Positions 43,477-52,432 of a DNA stretch of 64,000 nucleotides are shown here, one piece after another. A program made the translations under genes and the position numbers. Location: NCBI RefSeq assembly GCF_900215535.1, contig NZ_OCND01000007.1, positions 124,001 to 188,000 of the forward strand, written 5' to 3'. Numbering within the stretch: position 1 is the stretch's first letter; each line of letters opens with the position of its first letter. The notes below the pieces were generated by a model, which was not told where the DNA came from, ran no database searches, and saw only the letters and a list, made by a program, of their open reading frames with translations. This DNA comes from Pseudoxanthomonas wuyuanensis (lineage in GTDB: Bacteria; Pseudomonadota; Gammaproteobacteria; Xanthomonadales; Xanthomonadaceae).

Positions 43477-46239
43477 TCAGAACTTGAAGCGGAAGTTAAG
43501 GTAGTACTGGCGGCCGTTCTGATAGATCGAACGCGGCTGGTCGCGGTTCAGTGCGTAGTACTTCAGCTTCGGCTCGTTGAGGTTCAGGCCGTCCAGGGTG
43601 ATCGACAGCCAGTCCGTCGCCTTGAAGCCCAGCGACGCAGACAACACATCGGTCTCGTCTTGGTAGAACGCAGTCGCACGATCCAGGCCGCTGTAGAACT
43701 CCGAGCGGTAGGTATAGTTGATGCGGGCGTTGAAGCGTTCGTTCTCGAAGTAGGCACCAATGTTGTAGGTGTTTTTCGAGGTGCCTACCAAGTCGCGGCC
43801 GTCGTCCTGTTCACCGTCGGCGTAGGTGTAGTTGGCGTTGATGCCGAAGTTCTCGCCGATCGGCTGCTCATACGTCAGCTCGATGCCTTTGACCTTGCCA
43901 TCGCTGTTGACCGGCACGGTCAGCACGTAGTCCGCCAGGTAACCCTGCGGACTGGTGGTGCTGTAGGTCATGTATTGGCGGGTCTCCTGGCCGTAGGACA
44001 CGTAGTCCTTCAGATCCATGTAGAACACGCTGGCTGCCAGCAGGGCACGCGGGGCGAAGTACCACTCCACCGACGCATCGAAGTTGGTGGACAGGATTGG
44101 TTTCAGGTCGGGATTCCCGCCGCTGCCGGAACCGACGCCACCATCGGTGGCAGGTGGGCTAAGCGAAACCGCACCGGCCAGTGCCGAATAGTCCGGACGG
44201 GTCATCGTGCGCGACGCGGCGAAGCGGGCCACCAGGTCGTCGGTGATGTCGAATTTGATGTTGGCGCTGGGCAGCAGGTCGGTGTAGGTGTGCTCGGTGA
44301 CCACCGGCAGGTACGGGCCGAAGTCCGAACCGGTGATGGCATCCGGCGAACCAGTGCCGGAGACGTTGTTGTGGATGCGCTCTTTGGTCCGCACGTAGCG
44401 CAGACCCATGTTGCCGCTCCAGCGGTCGCCTTCCAGATTCAGCTGAACGTAACCGGCCGAGTTCTCTTCATGGATTCCGTACAGGCCGGCCCAGTCGGTG
44501 CGCGTGGCGGGGTTGCGATTGGTGAAGCGGTCGTTGAAAGCGGCCAGCTGGCTGGGCGAAAAGTACCAGATATCGCGCGGGAAACTGCCGCCCAGGCCGC
44601 TGGCAAAATCACCCGGATAGTTGGCGTAGCCGCCGGTCGGGTAGTTCGCTGGGTCGAACGGCGACTGCGTGCCCACCGGGCAGAAGTATTGTTGGCTCCA
44701 ATCGAAGGCCACCGTGTTGCCACTGGCGTCCTTGCACGCCGGGCCCTGGCCGGTCGCGCCCAGAGATTCGCGGCTGTGCTCGGCGTAGCGCAGGCCGAAT
44801 TGCAGCGAGGTCATCGCGCCGCTGTCGATGAAGTATTCGCCATCGATTTGACCCCACTTCTCTTCGTCTTCCACCTTCACGTCCTGGTAGCCGAAGATCC
44901 AGCCCAGCGTGTCGGCCGACGGATTGGCCGGGTTGCCGCCGATGTTCCAGTCGGCGGCACCCACGCCATTGAGGCCCCAACTTCCACCGCCGCCGATGCC
45001 TACGTTCCATTCGGCCACGTCCTGGGTCGGCGTTTCGCCGGTGCCATCGGAGGTGCCCAACTGGGCCTTGAACACCAGCTTGTCGCTGGCTTTCCACTCG
45101 GCATCAAAGGCGACAAACGAGGAATCCGCGCTCGCGTCCGGGCGAGAGATCTGGTCGTATACGCCATAGGTGGTGCCCGGCACGCCGGCGAAGTCGGCTT
45201 GCACCAGCGTGCCGTTGCGGACTACGTAGCCCGGCAGCGGCGCCTGGCCGTTGCCCTGCGCCAAAAAATGGGTCACCCACAGCAGGTAGTTGCGGTTGTA
45301 GTTGCCGGCGTCCTGGTTGGACACGAACGCGTTGAGGCCCAGGGTCAGGTCCTCGGTGGGCTTGAGCTGGACTTCAAGCAGGCCACCCTTGCGCTTGCGC
45401 TTCTGCTCAAACAGCGCCGAACCGATCATGGTCGGGTACCACACGTTGGCGAGGTCAGGATTGCTCAGTGCAACTGCGCTGTCCGGTGCGATCTGCTCGT
45501 AGCCCAGCAGCTCTTGGCCGTCGCGGCGCAGGCTGCGCTCTTCGGAGAATGCCTGCAGCAGCACACCGAAGGTGTTGGCGTCGTTCTTCCAGTTCAGCAG
45601 GCCGCTGAACTGCGGTTCGGTTTCGCTCGGTAGGTCGGAGTACACCGCGCCGATTGACGCTTCTGCGGTGAAGTTCTCGGCGAACTCCAGCGGCTTGCGC
45701 GTGATGATATCCACCGATCCCGCCACGCCGCCTTCCACCAGGCTGGCTTGCGAGGACTTGTGCACCACGATCTGGCTGACTAGTTCGGACGGCAGCAGTG
45801 TATAGCTGACGCTGCGGCCGACAGTGCCGGTTTGATTGAGCACAAACCAGTCGCCGGAGGCGATGTTGTGACCGTTGAACAGGGTCTGGGTGAGGCTGGG
45901 ATTGGTACCGCGCATGGAGACGCGGTCGTTCTCGTCGAAGCCACCTTCATTGGCACCTGCCGAGCTGACCGTCACACCGGGGATGCGCTGCAGCGAGTCG
46001 GCGACGTTCTTGTCGGGCATCTTGCCAATGTCCTCGGCGGTGATGACTTCGACATGGGAGCGAGCCTCGCGCTTCACGTCCAGTGATCTTTCCACGCTGC
46101 CACGGATACCGGTCACCACGATCGTGTCCAGATCGGTTGCGGCGGGCTGCTCGGTTGCGGCTTCCTGAGCCTGTACCTGCGCGGCCACGCCAAGACACGT
46201 CACGATGGCGGCGGATAGAACGGATTTGCGGTAATTCAT
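43477..46239 (-). CDS. TonB-dependent receptor of the chitin/GlcNAc locus
   Basis: The 920-residue product has a signal peptide ending in VQAQ, a TonB box/plug (LDTIVVTGIRGSVERSLDVKREARSHVEVITAEDIGKMPDKNVADSLQRIPGV) and a 22-strand barrel ending in Phe (YLNFRFKF). The opening of this plug is typical of the large Xanthomonadales receptors that import sugars rather than iron chelates. Location beside a hexosaminidase, GlcNAc kinase and NagP suggests uptake of chito-oligosaccharides; the substrate is inferred from context. GGGAGAGAC gives a good Shine-Dalgarno before ATG 46239. It probably shares the nagK transcript, 132 bases downstream of it. Confidence 0.92.
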   Translation of the reverse strand: MNYRKSVLSAAIVTCLGVAAQVQAQEAATEQPAATDLDTIVVTGIRGSVERSLDVKREARSHVEVITAEDIGKMPDKNVADSLQRIPGVTVSSAGANEGGFDENDRVSMRGTNPSLTQTLFNGHNIASGDWFVLNQTGTVGRSVSYTLLPSELVSQIVVHKSSQASLVEGGVAGSVDIITRKPLEFAENFTAEASIGAVYSDLPSETEPQFSGLLNWKNDANTFGVLLQAFSEERSLRRDGQELLGYEQIAPDSAVALSNPDLANVWYPTMIGSALFEQKRKRKGGLLEVQLKPTEDLTLGLNAFVSNQDAGNYNRNYLLWVTHFLAQGNGQAPLPGYVVRNGTLVQADFAGVPGTTYGVYDQISRPDASADSSFVAFDAEWKASDKLVFKAQLGTSDGTGETPTQDVAEWNVGIGGGGSWGLNGVGAADWNIGGNPANPSADTLGWIFGYQDVKVEDEEKWGQIDGEYFIDSGAMTSLQFGLRYAEHSRESLGATGQGPACKDASGNTVAFDWSQQYFCPVGTQSPFDPANYPTGGYANYPGDFASGLGGSFPRDIWYFSPSQLAAFNDRFTNRNPATRTDWAGLYGIHEENSAGYVQLNLEGDRWSGNMGLRYVRTKERIHNNVSGTGSPDAITGSDFGPYLPVVTEHTYTDLLPSANIKFDITDDLVARFAASRTMTRPDYSALAGAVSLSPPATDGGVGSGSGGNPDLKPILSTNFDASVEWYFAPRALLAASVFYMDLKDYVSYGQETRQYMTYSTTSPQGYLADYVLTVPVNSDGKVKGIELTYEQPIGENFGINANYTYADGEQDDGRDLVGTSKNTYNIGAYFENERFNARINYTYRSEFYSGLDRATAFYQDETDVLSASLGFKATDWLSITLDGLNLNEPKLKYYALNRDQPRSIYQNGRQYYLNFRFKF

Positions 46240-46371
46240 GATGTCTCTCCCATCACTTATTGAGTTTCGGTTCGGGAGCGAGCCCGCGACCGTGCCTGTA
46301 CCCTGATTGCTGCGACCGGACGGTGCCGCGTGCCCGGTCGATGACGCTCGCGCCTGTCCCGGCGCCTTCTC

Positions 46372-47379
46372 TCAATCTCCGTTGCGTTGGCCGAGATACC
46401 AGCTGGCCGCGCCAATCACGCCCAGTTGCCCGTGCTCGACCAACTTCACGGGAATCCGCTCCAGCGCCTCGCGCATCGGTCCCTTGTTGAGAAACCGTTC
46501 GACGAAGCTGCTGTGCAAAAGGAAATCGCGTATCTGCGGCAGGATGCCGCCGGCCAGATACACGCCGCCCTGCACGCCGTACAGCAGCGCCATGTCGCCG
46601 ACCGCGCTGCCCAGCAGGCCGCAGAAGACTTCCAGGCTTTCGCGCGCCAGCGGGTCGTTGCCGGCGATGGCGGCGGCGGTGATTTCGCCAGGCTGGGCAT
46701 AAACCGGCCGGGCGCCGCGCAGCGCGCACAACGCGGTGTAAAGGTTCATCAGGCCGGGGCCGGACAGCGCGTACTCGATCGGTACATGGCTGCGGGTCTT
46801 CAGCATCTGGGCCAACAGCGCCATCTCGGTGGCGTTGCCGGCGGTCAGCGCGGCCTGGCCGGCTTCGGTGGGCAGCACCACGGCGCGCTTGCCGGCAGGA
46901 ATCCACACTGCCGCGCCCAGGCCGGTACCGGGGCCGAGAATCAACGTCGGGCCACGCACGGCGGCACTGGCCGGACCGGCGAGCTGCAGCACCTCGCTGG
47001 CATCGACCTGCGCCGCGGCATGGGCGACGGCTTCGAAGTCGTTGACCAGGCGCAGGTCGGCAAAGCCCAGCCGCTGGCGGATATCCTGCGGCGACAGCCG
47101 CCACGGCAGATTGGTGGTGATGACGGTGCCGTCTTCGAGCGGGTAGCCGGCACTGGCGATGACGCCGCGACTGACCGCAACACCGGGCAGGCTGTGCAGG
47201 AAGTCCTCGATGATGTCGGCCAGGCTGCCGTAATCGGCGCAAACGTACTTGCGGTACTCGAGCACGCGGATCGGATGGGCGGCATCGCCGCTGGCCTGGA
47301 CCAGGCCGATGCGGACGTGGGTGCCGCCGACATCGGCGGCGATGAACGCGCTGTCGAAGGAAGCGTTGTCCGGCGTCAT
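46372..47379 (-). CDS. nagK: Glucokinase-family N-acetylglucosamine kinase
   Basis: The 335-residue product is a Glk-type (COG0837) hexokinase: FIAADVGGTHVRIGLVQASG (phosphate 1), LVNDFEAVAHA with catalytic Asp, LILGPGTGLGAAVWIPAG (phosphate 2) and GGVYLAGGILPQI (adenosine). In Xanthomonadales such kinases replace ROK-family NagK in GlcNAc pathways; specificity for GlcNAc over glucose is inferred from the locus. ATG 47379 has GGAG 6 bases upstream. It heads the leftward arm, 111 bases from the perfect NagR-type operator. Confidence 0.85.
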   Translation of the reverse strand: MTPDNASFDSAFIAADVGGTHVRIGLVQASGDAAHPIRVLEYRKYVCADYGSLADIIEDFLHSLPGVAVSRGVIASAGYPLEDGTVITTNLPWRLSPQDIRQRLGFADLRLVNDFEAVAHAAAQVDASEVLQLAGPASAAVRGPTLILGPGTGLGAAVWIPAGKRAVVLPTEAGQAALTAGNATEMALLAQMLKTRSHVPIEYALSGPGLMNLYTALCALRGARPVYAQPGEITAAAIAGNDPLARESLEVFCGLLGSAVGDMALLYGVQGGVYLAGGILPQIRDFLLHSSFVERFLNKGPMREALERIPVKLVEHGQLGVIGAASWYLGQRNGD

Positions 47380-47489
47380 GTACGGCTCCGGCGTTGGATT
47401 GGCGATTGCGACCACACGTTTCCCCACAGATCCGCTGGCGGGAAAGCGCCAGTGGCCCTCCCCAATGCCGTCGGAGTGTGGGAGCGATT

Positions 47490-47503
47490 TGACAACGTTG
47501 TCA
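47490..47503. promoter_or_regulatory. NagR-type (LacI-family) operator
   Basis: TGACAACGTTGTCA is a perfect 14-base palindrome with the central CG usual for LacI-family operators, and it fits the NagR box described for Xanthomonadales. It lies 111 bases from the nagK start and about 55 bases before the possible nagP -10 box. Confidence 0.85.
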
Positions 47504-47665
47504 ACACTCTGTCATGAATCAAGGGCGGGGCGGTGCAAAAAGTGATCATTTTCGTCCTATAACGATCGCACGGGATTCGATTGGGTTCATATGGGTACAT
47601 TTCTATTCATTTTTAGCAGGTTTGATGGCACATCTGAGCGGACTTTATGCTGCGATGCAGCATCG

Positions 47666-47692
47666 AAGGCCTGGGAGAGACAGGCCTTTTCT
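47666..47692 (+). promoter_or_regulatory. Terminator-like hairpin in the nagP leader
   Basis: AAGGCCTG (47666-47673) pairs with CAGGCCTT (47681-47688) across a 7-base loop and is followed by TTCTG. A second hairpin, ATGCTGC/GCAGCAT (47647-47663), lies just before it. If transcription starts near 47570, both fall in the untranslated leader and could attenuate nagP. Confidence 0.5.
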
Positions 47693-47733
47693 GCTCCAGG
47701 GGGCGTCGAAAAGTGGCTTGCGGGGCATTTTTG

Positions 47734-47747
47734 TGACAACGTTATTC
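47734..47747. promoter_or_regulatory. Second, half-conserved NagR-type site
   Basis: TGACAACGTTATTC matches the full operator over its first ten bases and one more; the right half has decayed. It lies 80 bases before the nagP start, on the far side of the hairpins from the perfect site. Confidence 0.55.
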
Positions 47748-47826
47748 CCGCTCGAAGCAGCCCGGCGCCCGACGCCCTGCTTCTCGCGAACGAGCCAGCC
47801 CACATCCGCAGCGGAGTCCGCCCGTC

Positions 47827-49101
47827 ATGACAGCCGTTCAAGGCACGCGCCACACCACTTCCATCGCCATTATCGGCGTGTTGTTCTTCATCATCGGGTT
47901 CTTCACCTGGATCAACGGACCGTTGATCACCTTCGTCAGGCTGGCTTTCGATCTGGACGAGGTGAACGCGTTCCTGGTGCTGATGGTGTTCTACCTGTCG
48001 TATTTCTTCCTTGCCCTGCCGGCGGCTGCGCTGCTTAAAGTCACCGGCATGAAGAAGGGCCTTGCGGCCAGCCTGTTTGTCATGGCCATCGGCGCGGTGC
48101 TGTTTGGCGAGTTCTCGACCCAGCGCTGGTATCCCGGCGCGCTGTCGGGACTGTTCGTGATCGGCGGCGGTCTTGCGCTGCTGCAGACCGCGGTCAATCC
48201 CTACATCAGCATCCTGGGGCCTATCGAAAGCGCGGCGCAACGCATCGCGGTGATGGGCATCTGCAACAAGGTGGCCGGCATCCTGGCGCCGTTGGTGCTG
48301 GGCGCGCTGGTGCTGCACGGCATCGGCGATCTGGCTACGCAGGCCGAAGCCGCCGATGCGGCCGGAAAGGCAACGCTGTTGAACGAGTTCGCCGCCAAGA
48401 TCCACATGCCTTATCTGGTCATGGCCGGCGTGCTGGTGGCCGTGGCCATCGCCATCCTGTTCTCGCCGCTGCCGGAGCTGAAACCGTCCGAAGCCAACGC
48501 CGAACCGGCCGGCACCGGCGGCGACGGCAAGCGCAGCGTGTTCCAGTTCCCGCATCTGTGGCTGGGCGTGCTTTGCCTGTTCGTCTACGTGGGCGTGGAA
48601 GTGCTGGCGGGCGATGCCATCGGCACCTACGGCAACGGCTTCGGCCTGCCGCTGGACGAGACCAAGTTCTTCACCTCGTTCACGCTGACCGCAATGCTGT
48701 GCGGTTACGTGATTGGATTGCTTGCGATTCCGCGCTTCATATCGCAGGAACGCTACCTCAGCGTTTCGGCAGTGCTGGGCCTGGTGTTCGCCGTGGCCGC
48801 GCTGTTGACCAAGGACTACGTGTCGGTGGGCTTCATCGCCGCGCTGGGCTTCGCCAACGCGATGATGTGGCCGGCGATCTTTCCGCTGGCGATCAAGGGC
48901 CTGGGCCGCTTCACCGAAACCGGCTCGGCGCTGCTGATCATGGGTATCGCCGGCGGCGCCATCATCCCGCAGCTGTTTGCGGTGCTGAAGCAGCACTACG
49001 ATTTCCAGGCTGTGTTCGCCGCACTGGCGGTGCCGTGCTACCTGTACATCCTGTTCTTCGCGCTGCGCGGCCACCGCATAGGCAAGCCGCAACGGCGCTG
49101 A
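47827..49101 (+). CDS. nagP: N-acetylglucosamine permease NagP (MFS)
   Basis: The 424-residue product has twelve hydrophobic helices and belongs to the FucP/NagP branch of the major facilitator superfamily: FFIIGFFTWINGPLITFVRLAFDL in helix 1, FYLSYFFLALPAA, GLALLQTAVNPYISILGP, and GFANAMMWPAIFPLAIKGLGRFTETGSALLIMGIAGGAI. These are proton-sugar symporters of the inner membrane. Substrate GlcNAc is inferred from nagR, nagB-II and nagA directly downstream. It leads the rightward operon; nagR follows 41 bases later. Confidence 0.93.
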   Translation: MTAVQGTRHTTSIAIIGVLFFIIGFFTWINGPLITFVRLAFDLDEVNAFLVLMVFYLSYFFLALPAAALLKVTGMKKGLAASLFVMAIGAVLFGEFSTQRWYPGALSGLFVIGGGLALLQTAVNPYISILGPIESAAQRIAVMGICNKVAGILAPLVLGALVLHGIGDLATQAEAADAAGKATLLNEFAAKIHMPYLVMAGVLVAVAIAILFSPLPELKPSEANAEPAGTGGDGKRSVFQFPHLWLGVLCLFVYVGVEVLAGDAIGTYGNGFGLPLDETKFFTSFTLTAMLCGYVIGLLAIPRFISQERYLSVSAVLGLVFAVAALLTKDYVSVGFIAALGFANAMMWPAIFPLAIKGLGRFTETGSALLIMGIAGGAIIPQLFAVLKQHYDFQAVFAALAVPCYLYILFFALRGHRIGKPQRR

Positions 49102-49142
49102 ACCGGGCATCATTGCCCAACCCTCGAACGAAAGATTCCGCC

Positions 49143-50225
49143 ATGCGCAGACCGACCATCAAGGATGTTGCCGAACGGGCCAAGGTTTCGTTGAAGACCG
49201 TGTCGCGGGTCATCAACAACGAGCCCTCGGTGATGCAGGGCACGCGCGCGCGCGTGCTGCATGCCATCGCCGAGCTGGACTACGAACCGGATCAGTCCGC
49301 GCGCAACCTGCGCAGCGGCACGCCGTTCGTGATCGGACTGGTCTACGACAATCCCAATCCGTATCACATCATCGGCGTGCAGAACGGCGTGCTGGCGGCC
49401 TGCCGCGAAACCGGCTTCGGCCTGCAGATCCATCCGGTCGATTCCACCTCGCCGCTGCTGGCCGAGGAACTGGTCGAGTTCGTCCAGCGCTCGCGCCTGG
49501 CCGGACTGGTGCTGACCGCGCCGATGTCCGAACGCATGGATCTGGTCAACGCCCTGGCCGCGCGCGGAGTCAAGCTGGTGCGCATCATCGCCGCCACCGA
49601 GGATCCGCAGGACGGCCACGCCTGCGTCTACGTGGACGACCGCGATGCCGCCTACGAGATCACCGAGCATCTGATCCAGCTGGGCCACCAGCGCATCGGT
49701 TTCCTCTGGGGCGGGCTGGCGCACCGTTCCAGCACCGAGCGCTACGCCGGCTACGAGCAGGCGCTGAAGGATTACGGCATCTCCGTCGACAAGCACCTCA
49801 TCGTGCCCGGCGACTACACCTTCGATGATGGCTTCCGCGGGGCGCGCCGGCTGCTGGCGCTGCGCGAACCGCCGACCGCCATCTTCGGCTCCAACGACGA
49901 AATCGCCGCCGGCGTGCTGGCCGCGGCCAAGTCGGCCGGCATGAACGTGCCCTACGACCTGTCCATTGCCGGCTTCGAGGACAGTCCGTTCTCCAAACAG
50001 TCCTGGCCGCCGCTGACCACTGCCAAGCAGGCCACCGAAGACATCGCCAAGCAGGCGGCACGGCTGCTGATCGCCGGGCTGCGCCAGGACGCCTACGACG
50101 ACAACCCCACCCCCGTGCACAACCAGGGCTTCGTGCCGCAGCTGGTGGTGCGCGGGTCCTCCGCACCGGTGCGGCCGCGCAGCGAACGCCCCGAACGCCT
50201 CGAACGAACCGACCCCAATCCATGA
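49143..50225 (+). CDS. nagR: LacI-family regulator NagR
   Basis: The 360-residue product has the LacI helix-turn-helix (RRPTIKDVAERAKVSLKTVSRVINNEPSV), hinge helix (SARNLRSG) and a periplasmic-binding-protein-like effector domain (GLVYDNPNPYHIIGVQNGVL through SIAGFEDSPFSKQSWPPLTT). It most likely represses the nag operons through the palindrome at 47490-47503 and is released by GlcNAc-6-phosphate or a related sugar phosphate. The C-terminal 20 residues are Arg/Pro/Glu-rich and variable. Its stop overlaps the nagB-II start (ATGA). ATG 49143 begins directly at the DNA-binding domain. Confidence 0.92.
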   Translation: MRRPTIKDVAERAKVSLKTVSRVINNEPSVMQGTRARVLHAIAELDYEPDQSARNLRSGTPFVIGLVYDNPNPYHIIGVQNGVLAACRETGFGLQIHPVDSTSPLLAEELVEFVQRSRLAGLVLTAPMSERMDLVNALAARGVKLVRIIAATEDPQDGHACVYVDDRDAAYEITEHLIQLGHQRIGFLWGGLAHRSSTERYAGYEQALKDYGISVDKHLIVPGDYTFDDGFRGARRLLALREPPTAIFGSNDEIAAGVLAAAKSAGMNVPYDLSIAGFEDSPFSKQSWPPLTTAKQATEDIAKQAARLLIAGLRQDAYDDNPTPVHNQGFVPQLVVRGSSAPVRPRSERPERLERTDPNP

Positions 50226-51286
50226 CTGACCGCCCAGCTTTGCCGGCCGAAACCGACACCTTGATGTTCCAGGAAGCGCGACAGACCGCCGAGGTCGTCG
50301 CCACGCAGTTCTCCCGCAACGACGCGGTCATCCGCGCGCTGGCGCAACAGCTGCGCGAGAATCCGCCGCCGTTCGTGGCCACCTGCGCGCGCGGCAGTTC
50401 CGATCACGCGGCCACCTACGCCAAATATCTGTTCGAAACCCAGCTGGGCATCGTCACCGCCTCGGCCTCGCCGTCGGTCGGTTCGGTCTACGAGGCCAGG
50501 CAGCAGCTGAAAGACGCGCTGTACCTGGTCATATCGCAATCCGGCAAAAGCCCGGATCTGCTGCGCAACGCCGCCGCCGCCGCCGAGGCCGGCGCGCGTG
50601 TGGTCGCCATCGTCAACGCCGAGGATTCGCCGCTGGCGGCACTGGCCGATACGGTCATCCCGCTGCATGCCGGGCCCGAACGCAGCGTGGCCGCGACCAA
50701 GAGCTACCTGGGATCGCTGGCCGCGATCCTGCAGCTGGCCGCGCACTGGAAGAATGAAGCGCCATTGCTGCAGGCGCTGCCGAAGTTGCCGGACGCATTG
50801 CGCGCGGCATGGCAGTCGGACTGGTCGTCGCTGACCGATGGCCTGGCCGATGCGCACAACCTGTTCGTGCTGGGCCGCGGGTTGGGACTGGCGGCGGCGC
50901 AGGAAGCGGCGTTGAAGTTCAAGGAAACCTGCGGCCTGCATGCCGAGGCCTACAGTTCGGCGGAAGTGAAGCATGGTCCGATGGCGCTGGTCGGCCCGGG
51001 TTTTCCGGTGCTGTGCTTCGCCCAGCCGGACGAAACCGAAGCCGGCACGCTGGCGCTGGCGCGCGAGTTCCGCGGCCGCGGCGCCCAGGTGTGGGTGTCG
51101 TCGGAACACGGCGACCCCGGGTCAAATCCGGAGCAGGCCTTGCCGCTGGCGCCTGCGCCGCATCCGGCCTGCGCACCGTTGCTGACCATCCAGAGCTTCT
51201 ACCGCGCCATCAATGCGCTGGCGCTGCGCCGCGGCCACAACCCCGATGTGCCGCCGCATCTGAACAAAGTCACCGAAACCGTATGA
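50222..51286 (+). CDS. nagB-II: Glucosamine-6-phosphate deaminase NagB-II (SIS type)
   Basis: Converts glucosamine-6-phosphate to fructose-6-phosphate and ammonia. The 354-residue product has two SIS domains and resembles the isomerase half of GlmS without the glutaminase half: MFQEARQTAEVVATQFSRND, FVATCARGSSDHAATYAKYLFE, LVISQSGKSPDLLRNA and AALKFKETCGLHAEAYSSAEVKHGPMALV. This is the alternative deaminase common in Shewanella and Xanthomonadales. It overlaps nagR at its start and nagA at its end (both ATGA), so nagR, nagB-II and nagA are translationally coupled. Confidence 0.94.
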   Translation: MTDRPALPAETDTLMFQEARQTAEVVATQFSRNDAVIRALAQQLRENPPPFVATCARGSSDHAATYAKYLFETQLGIVTASASPSVGSVYEARQQLKDALYLVISQSGKSPDLLRNAAAAAEAGARVVAIVNAEDSPLAALADTVIPLHAGPERSVAATKSYLGSLAAILQLAAHWKNEAPLLQALPKLPDALRAAWQSDWSSLTDGLADAHNLFVLGRGLGLAAAQEAALKFKETCGLHAEAYSSAEVKHGPMALVGPGFPVLCFAQPDETEAGTLALAREFRGRGAQVWVSSEHGDPGSNPEQALPLAPAPHPACAPLLTIQSFYRAINALALRRGHNPDVPPHLNKVTETV

Positions 51287-52422
51287 ACACCTTCGCCTTC
51301 GTCAACGCAAACGTGCTGACCGCGGACGGCTTCCGCTCCGATCTGGCGGTGCTGGTCAAAGGGCGCGACATCGCGGCCCTGGTGCCGTGGGCGGAACTGG
51401 GCGAGGACATCGAGCGCCGCGATCTGCACGGCGATGCGCTGCTGCCCGGCTTCATCGATGCGCAGGTCAATGGCGGCGGCGGGGTGTTGTTCAACAATGC
51501 GCCCACGGTCGATGCGCTGCGCACGATTGCGCAGGCGCACCGCAGGTTCGGCACCACCGGACTGCTGCCGACGCTGATCAGCGACGATGCCGCGGTGATG
51601 GCGCAGGCCATTGCGGCCACGCGCCAGGCCATTGCCGAAGGCGTGCCGGGCATCCTGGGCATCCATCTGGAAGGCCCGTACCTGGCGCCGGCGCGCAAGG
51701 GCACGCACAACGCCGAGAAATTCCGTGTGCCGGACGAAGCCGAAATCGAGCTGGCCACATCGCTGGAAAACGGCGTCACCTTGCTGACGCTGGCGCCGGA
51801 GCGGGTGCCGGCCGAGAGCATCCGCGCGCTGGTGCGGCGCGGCGCGATCGTGGTGGCCGGCCATACCGCGGCCAGCTATGAGCAGACCCGCGCTGGACTG
51901 GCGGCCGGTGTCCGCGGGTTCACCCATCTGTACAACGCGATGTCGCCGCTGCAGGGGCGCGAACCGGGCGTGGTCGGTGCGGCGCTGGAAGACCCCGACA
52001 GCTGGTGCGGCATCATCGTCGACGGCGTGCATGTGCATCCGGCCAGCCTGCGCGTGGCGCTGGCGGCCAAGCCGCGCGGCAAGCTGTTCCTGGTCACCGA
52101 TGCGATGCCGCCGGTGGGTGCGGCCGATCCCAGCTACGAACTGTATGGCGAAACCATCACCGCCAGGGATGGCGTGGTGCGCAATGCCGCCGGTGCGCTG
52201 GCCGGCTCGGCGCTGGACATGGCCACCGCGGTGCGCAATGCGGTGGAGCTGCTGGGACTGCCGCTGGAAGAGGCGGCGCGGATGGCATCGACCTATCCGG
52301 CCGAATTCCTGGGCCTGCAGGCCAGCCATGGCCGCATCGCCGCGGGCTATCGCGCCGACCTGGTGGCGCTGGACGGGGACATGCAGGTAACCGGCACCTG
52401 GATCGCCGGGCAGGCGCCATAG
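51283..52422 (+). CDS. nagA: N-acetylglucosamine-6-phosphate deacetylase
   Basis: Removes the acetyl group from GlcNAc-6-phosphate. The 379-residue product is an amidohydrolase-type barrel: LLPGFIDAQVNGGGGVLFNN, ILGIHLEGPYLAPARKGTHN (metal Glu), VVAGHTAASYEQTRAGLAAGVRGFTHLYNAMSPLQGREPG (metal His residues and substrate loop), IVDGVHVHP and the catalytic Asp in VTDAMPPVG. Length is normal. ATG 51283 overlaps the nagB-II stop; longer in-frame readings run back over nagB-II and are not used. Confidence 0.95.
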   Translation: MNTFAFVNANVLTADGFRSDLAVLVKGRDIAALVPWAELGEDIERRDLHGDALLPGFIDAQVNGGGGVLFNNAPTVDALRTIAQAHRRFGTTGLLPTLISDDAAVMAQAIAATRQAIAEGVPGILGIHLEGPYLAPARKGTHNAEKFRVPDEAEIELATSLENGVTLLTLAPERVPAESIRALVRRGAIVVAGHTAASYEQTRAGLAAGVRGFTHLYNAMSPLQGREPGVVGAALEDPDSWCGIIVDGVHVHPASLRVALAAKPRGKLFLVTDAMPPVGAADPSYELYGETITARDGVVRNAAGALAGSALDMATAVRNAVELLGLPLEEAARMASTYPAEFLGLQASHGRIAAGYRADLVALDGDMQVTGTWIAGQAP

Positions 52423-52432
52423 GAGCGGCCTG

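Larger units (their letters stand above)
47380..47826. promoter_or_regulatory. Divergent control region of the GlcNAc locus
   Basis: This 447-base gap separates nagK (leftward) from nagP (rightward). It holds a perfect operator at 47490-47503, a half-conserved one at 47734-47747, two hairpins (47647-47663 and 47666-47688) and a possible nagP -10 box (TATAAC, 47558-47563) without a clear -35. The centre is noticeably more A/T-rich than its surroundings. No protein-coding frame in it is convincing. Confidence 0.7.

Noticed and set aside
46240-46371. Search for a NagR-type operator directly before the TonB receptor
   Set aside because: No TGACA-CG-TGTCA-like palindrome occurs; the receptor is more likely expressed from the nagK side.
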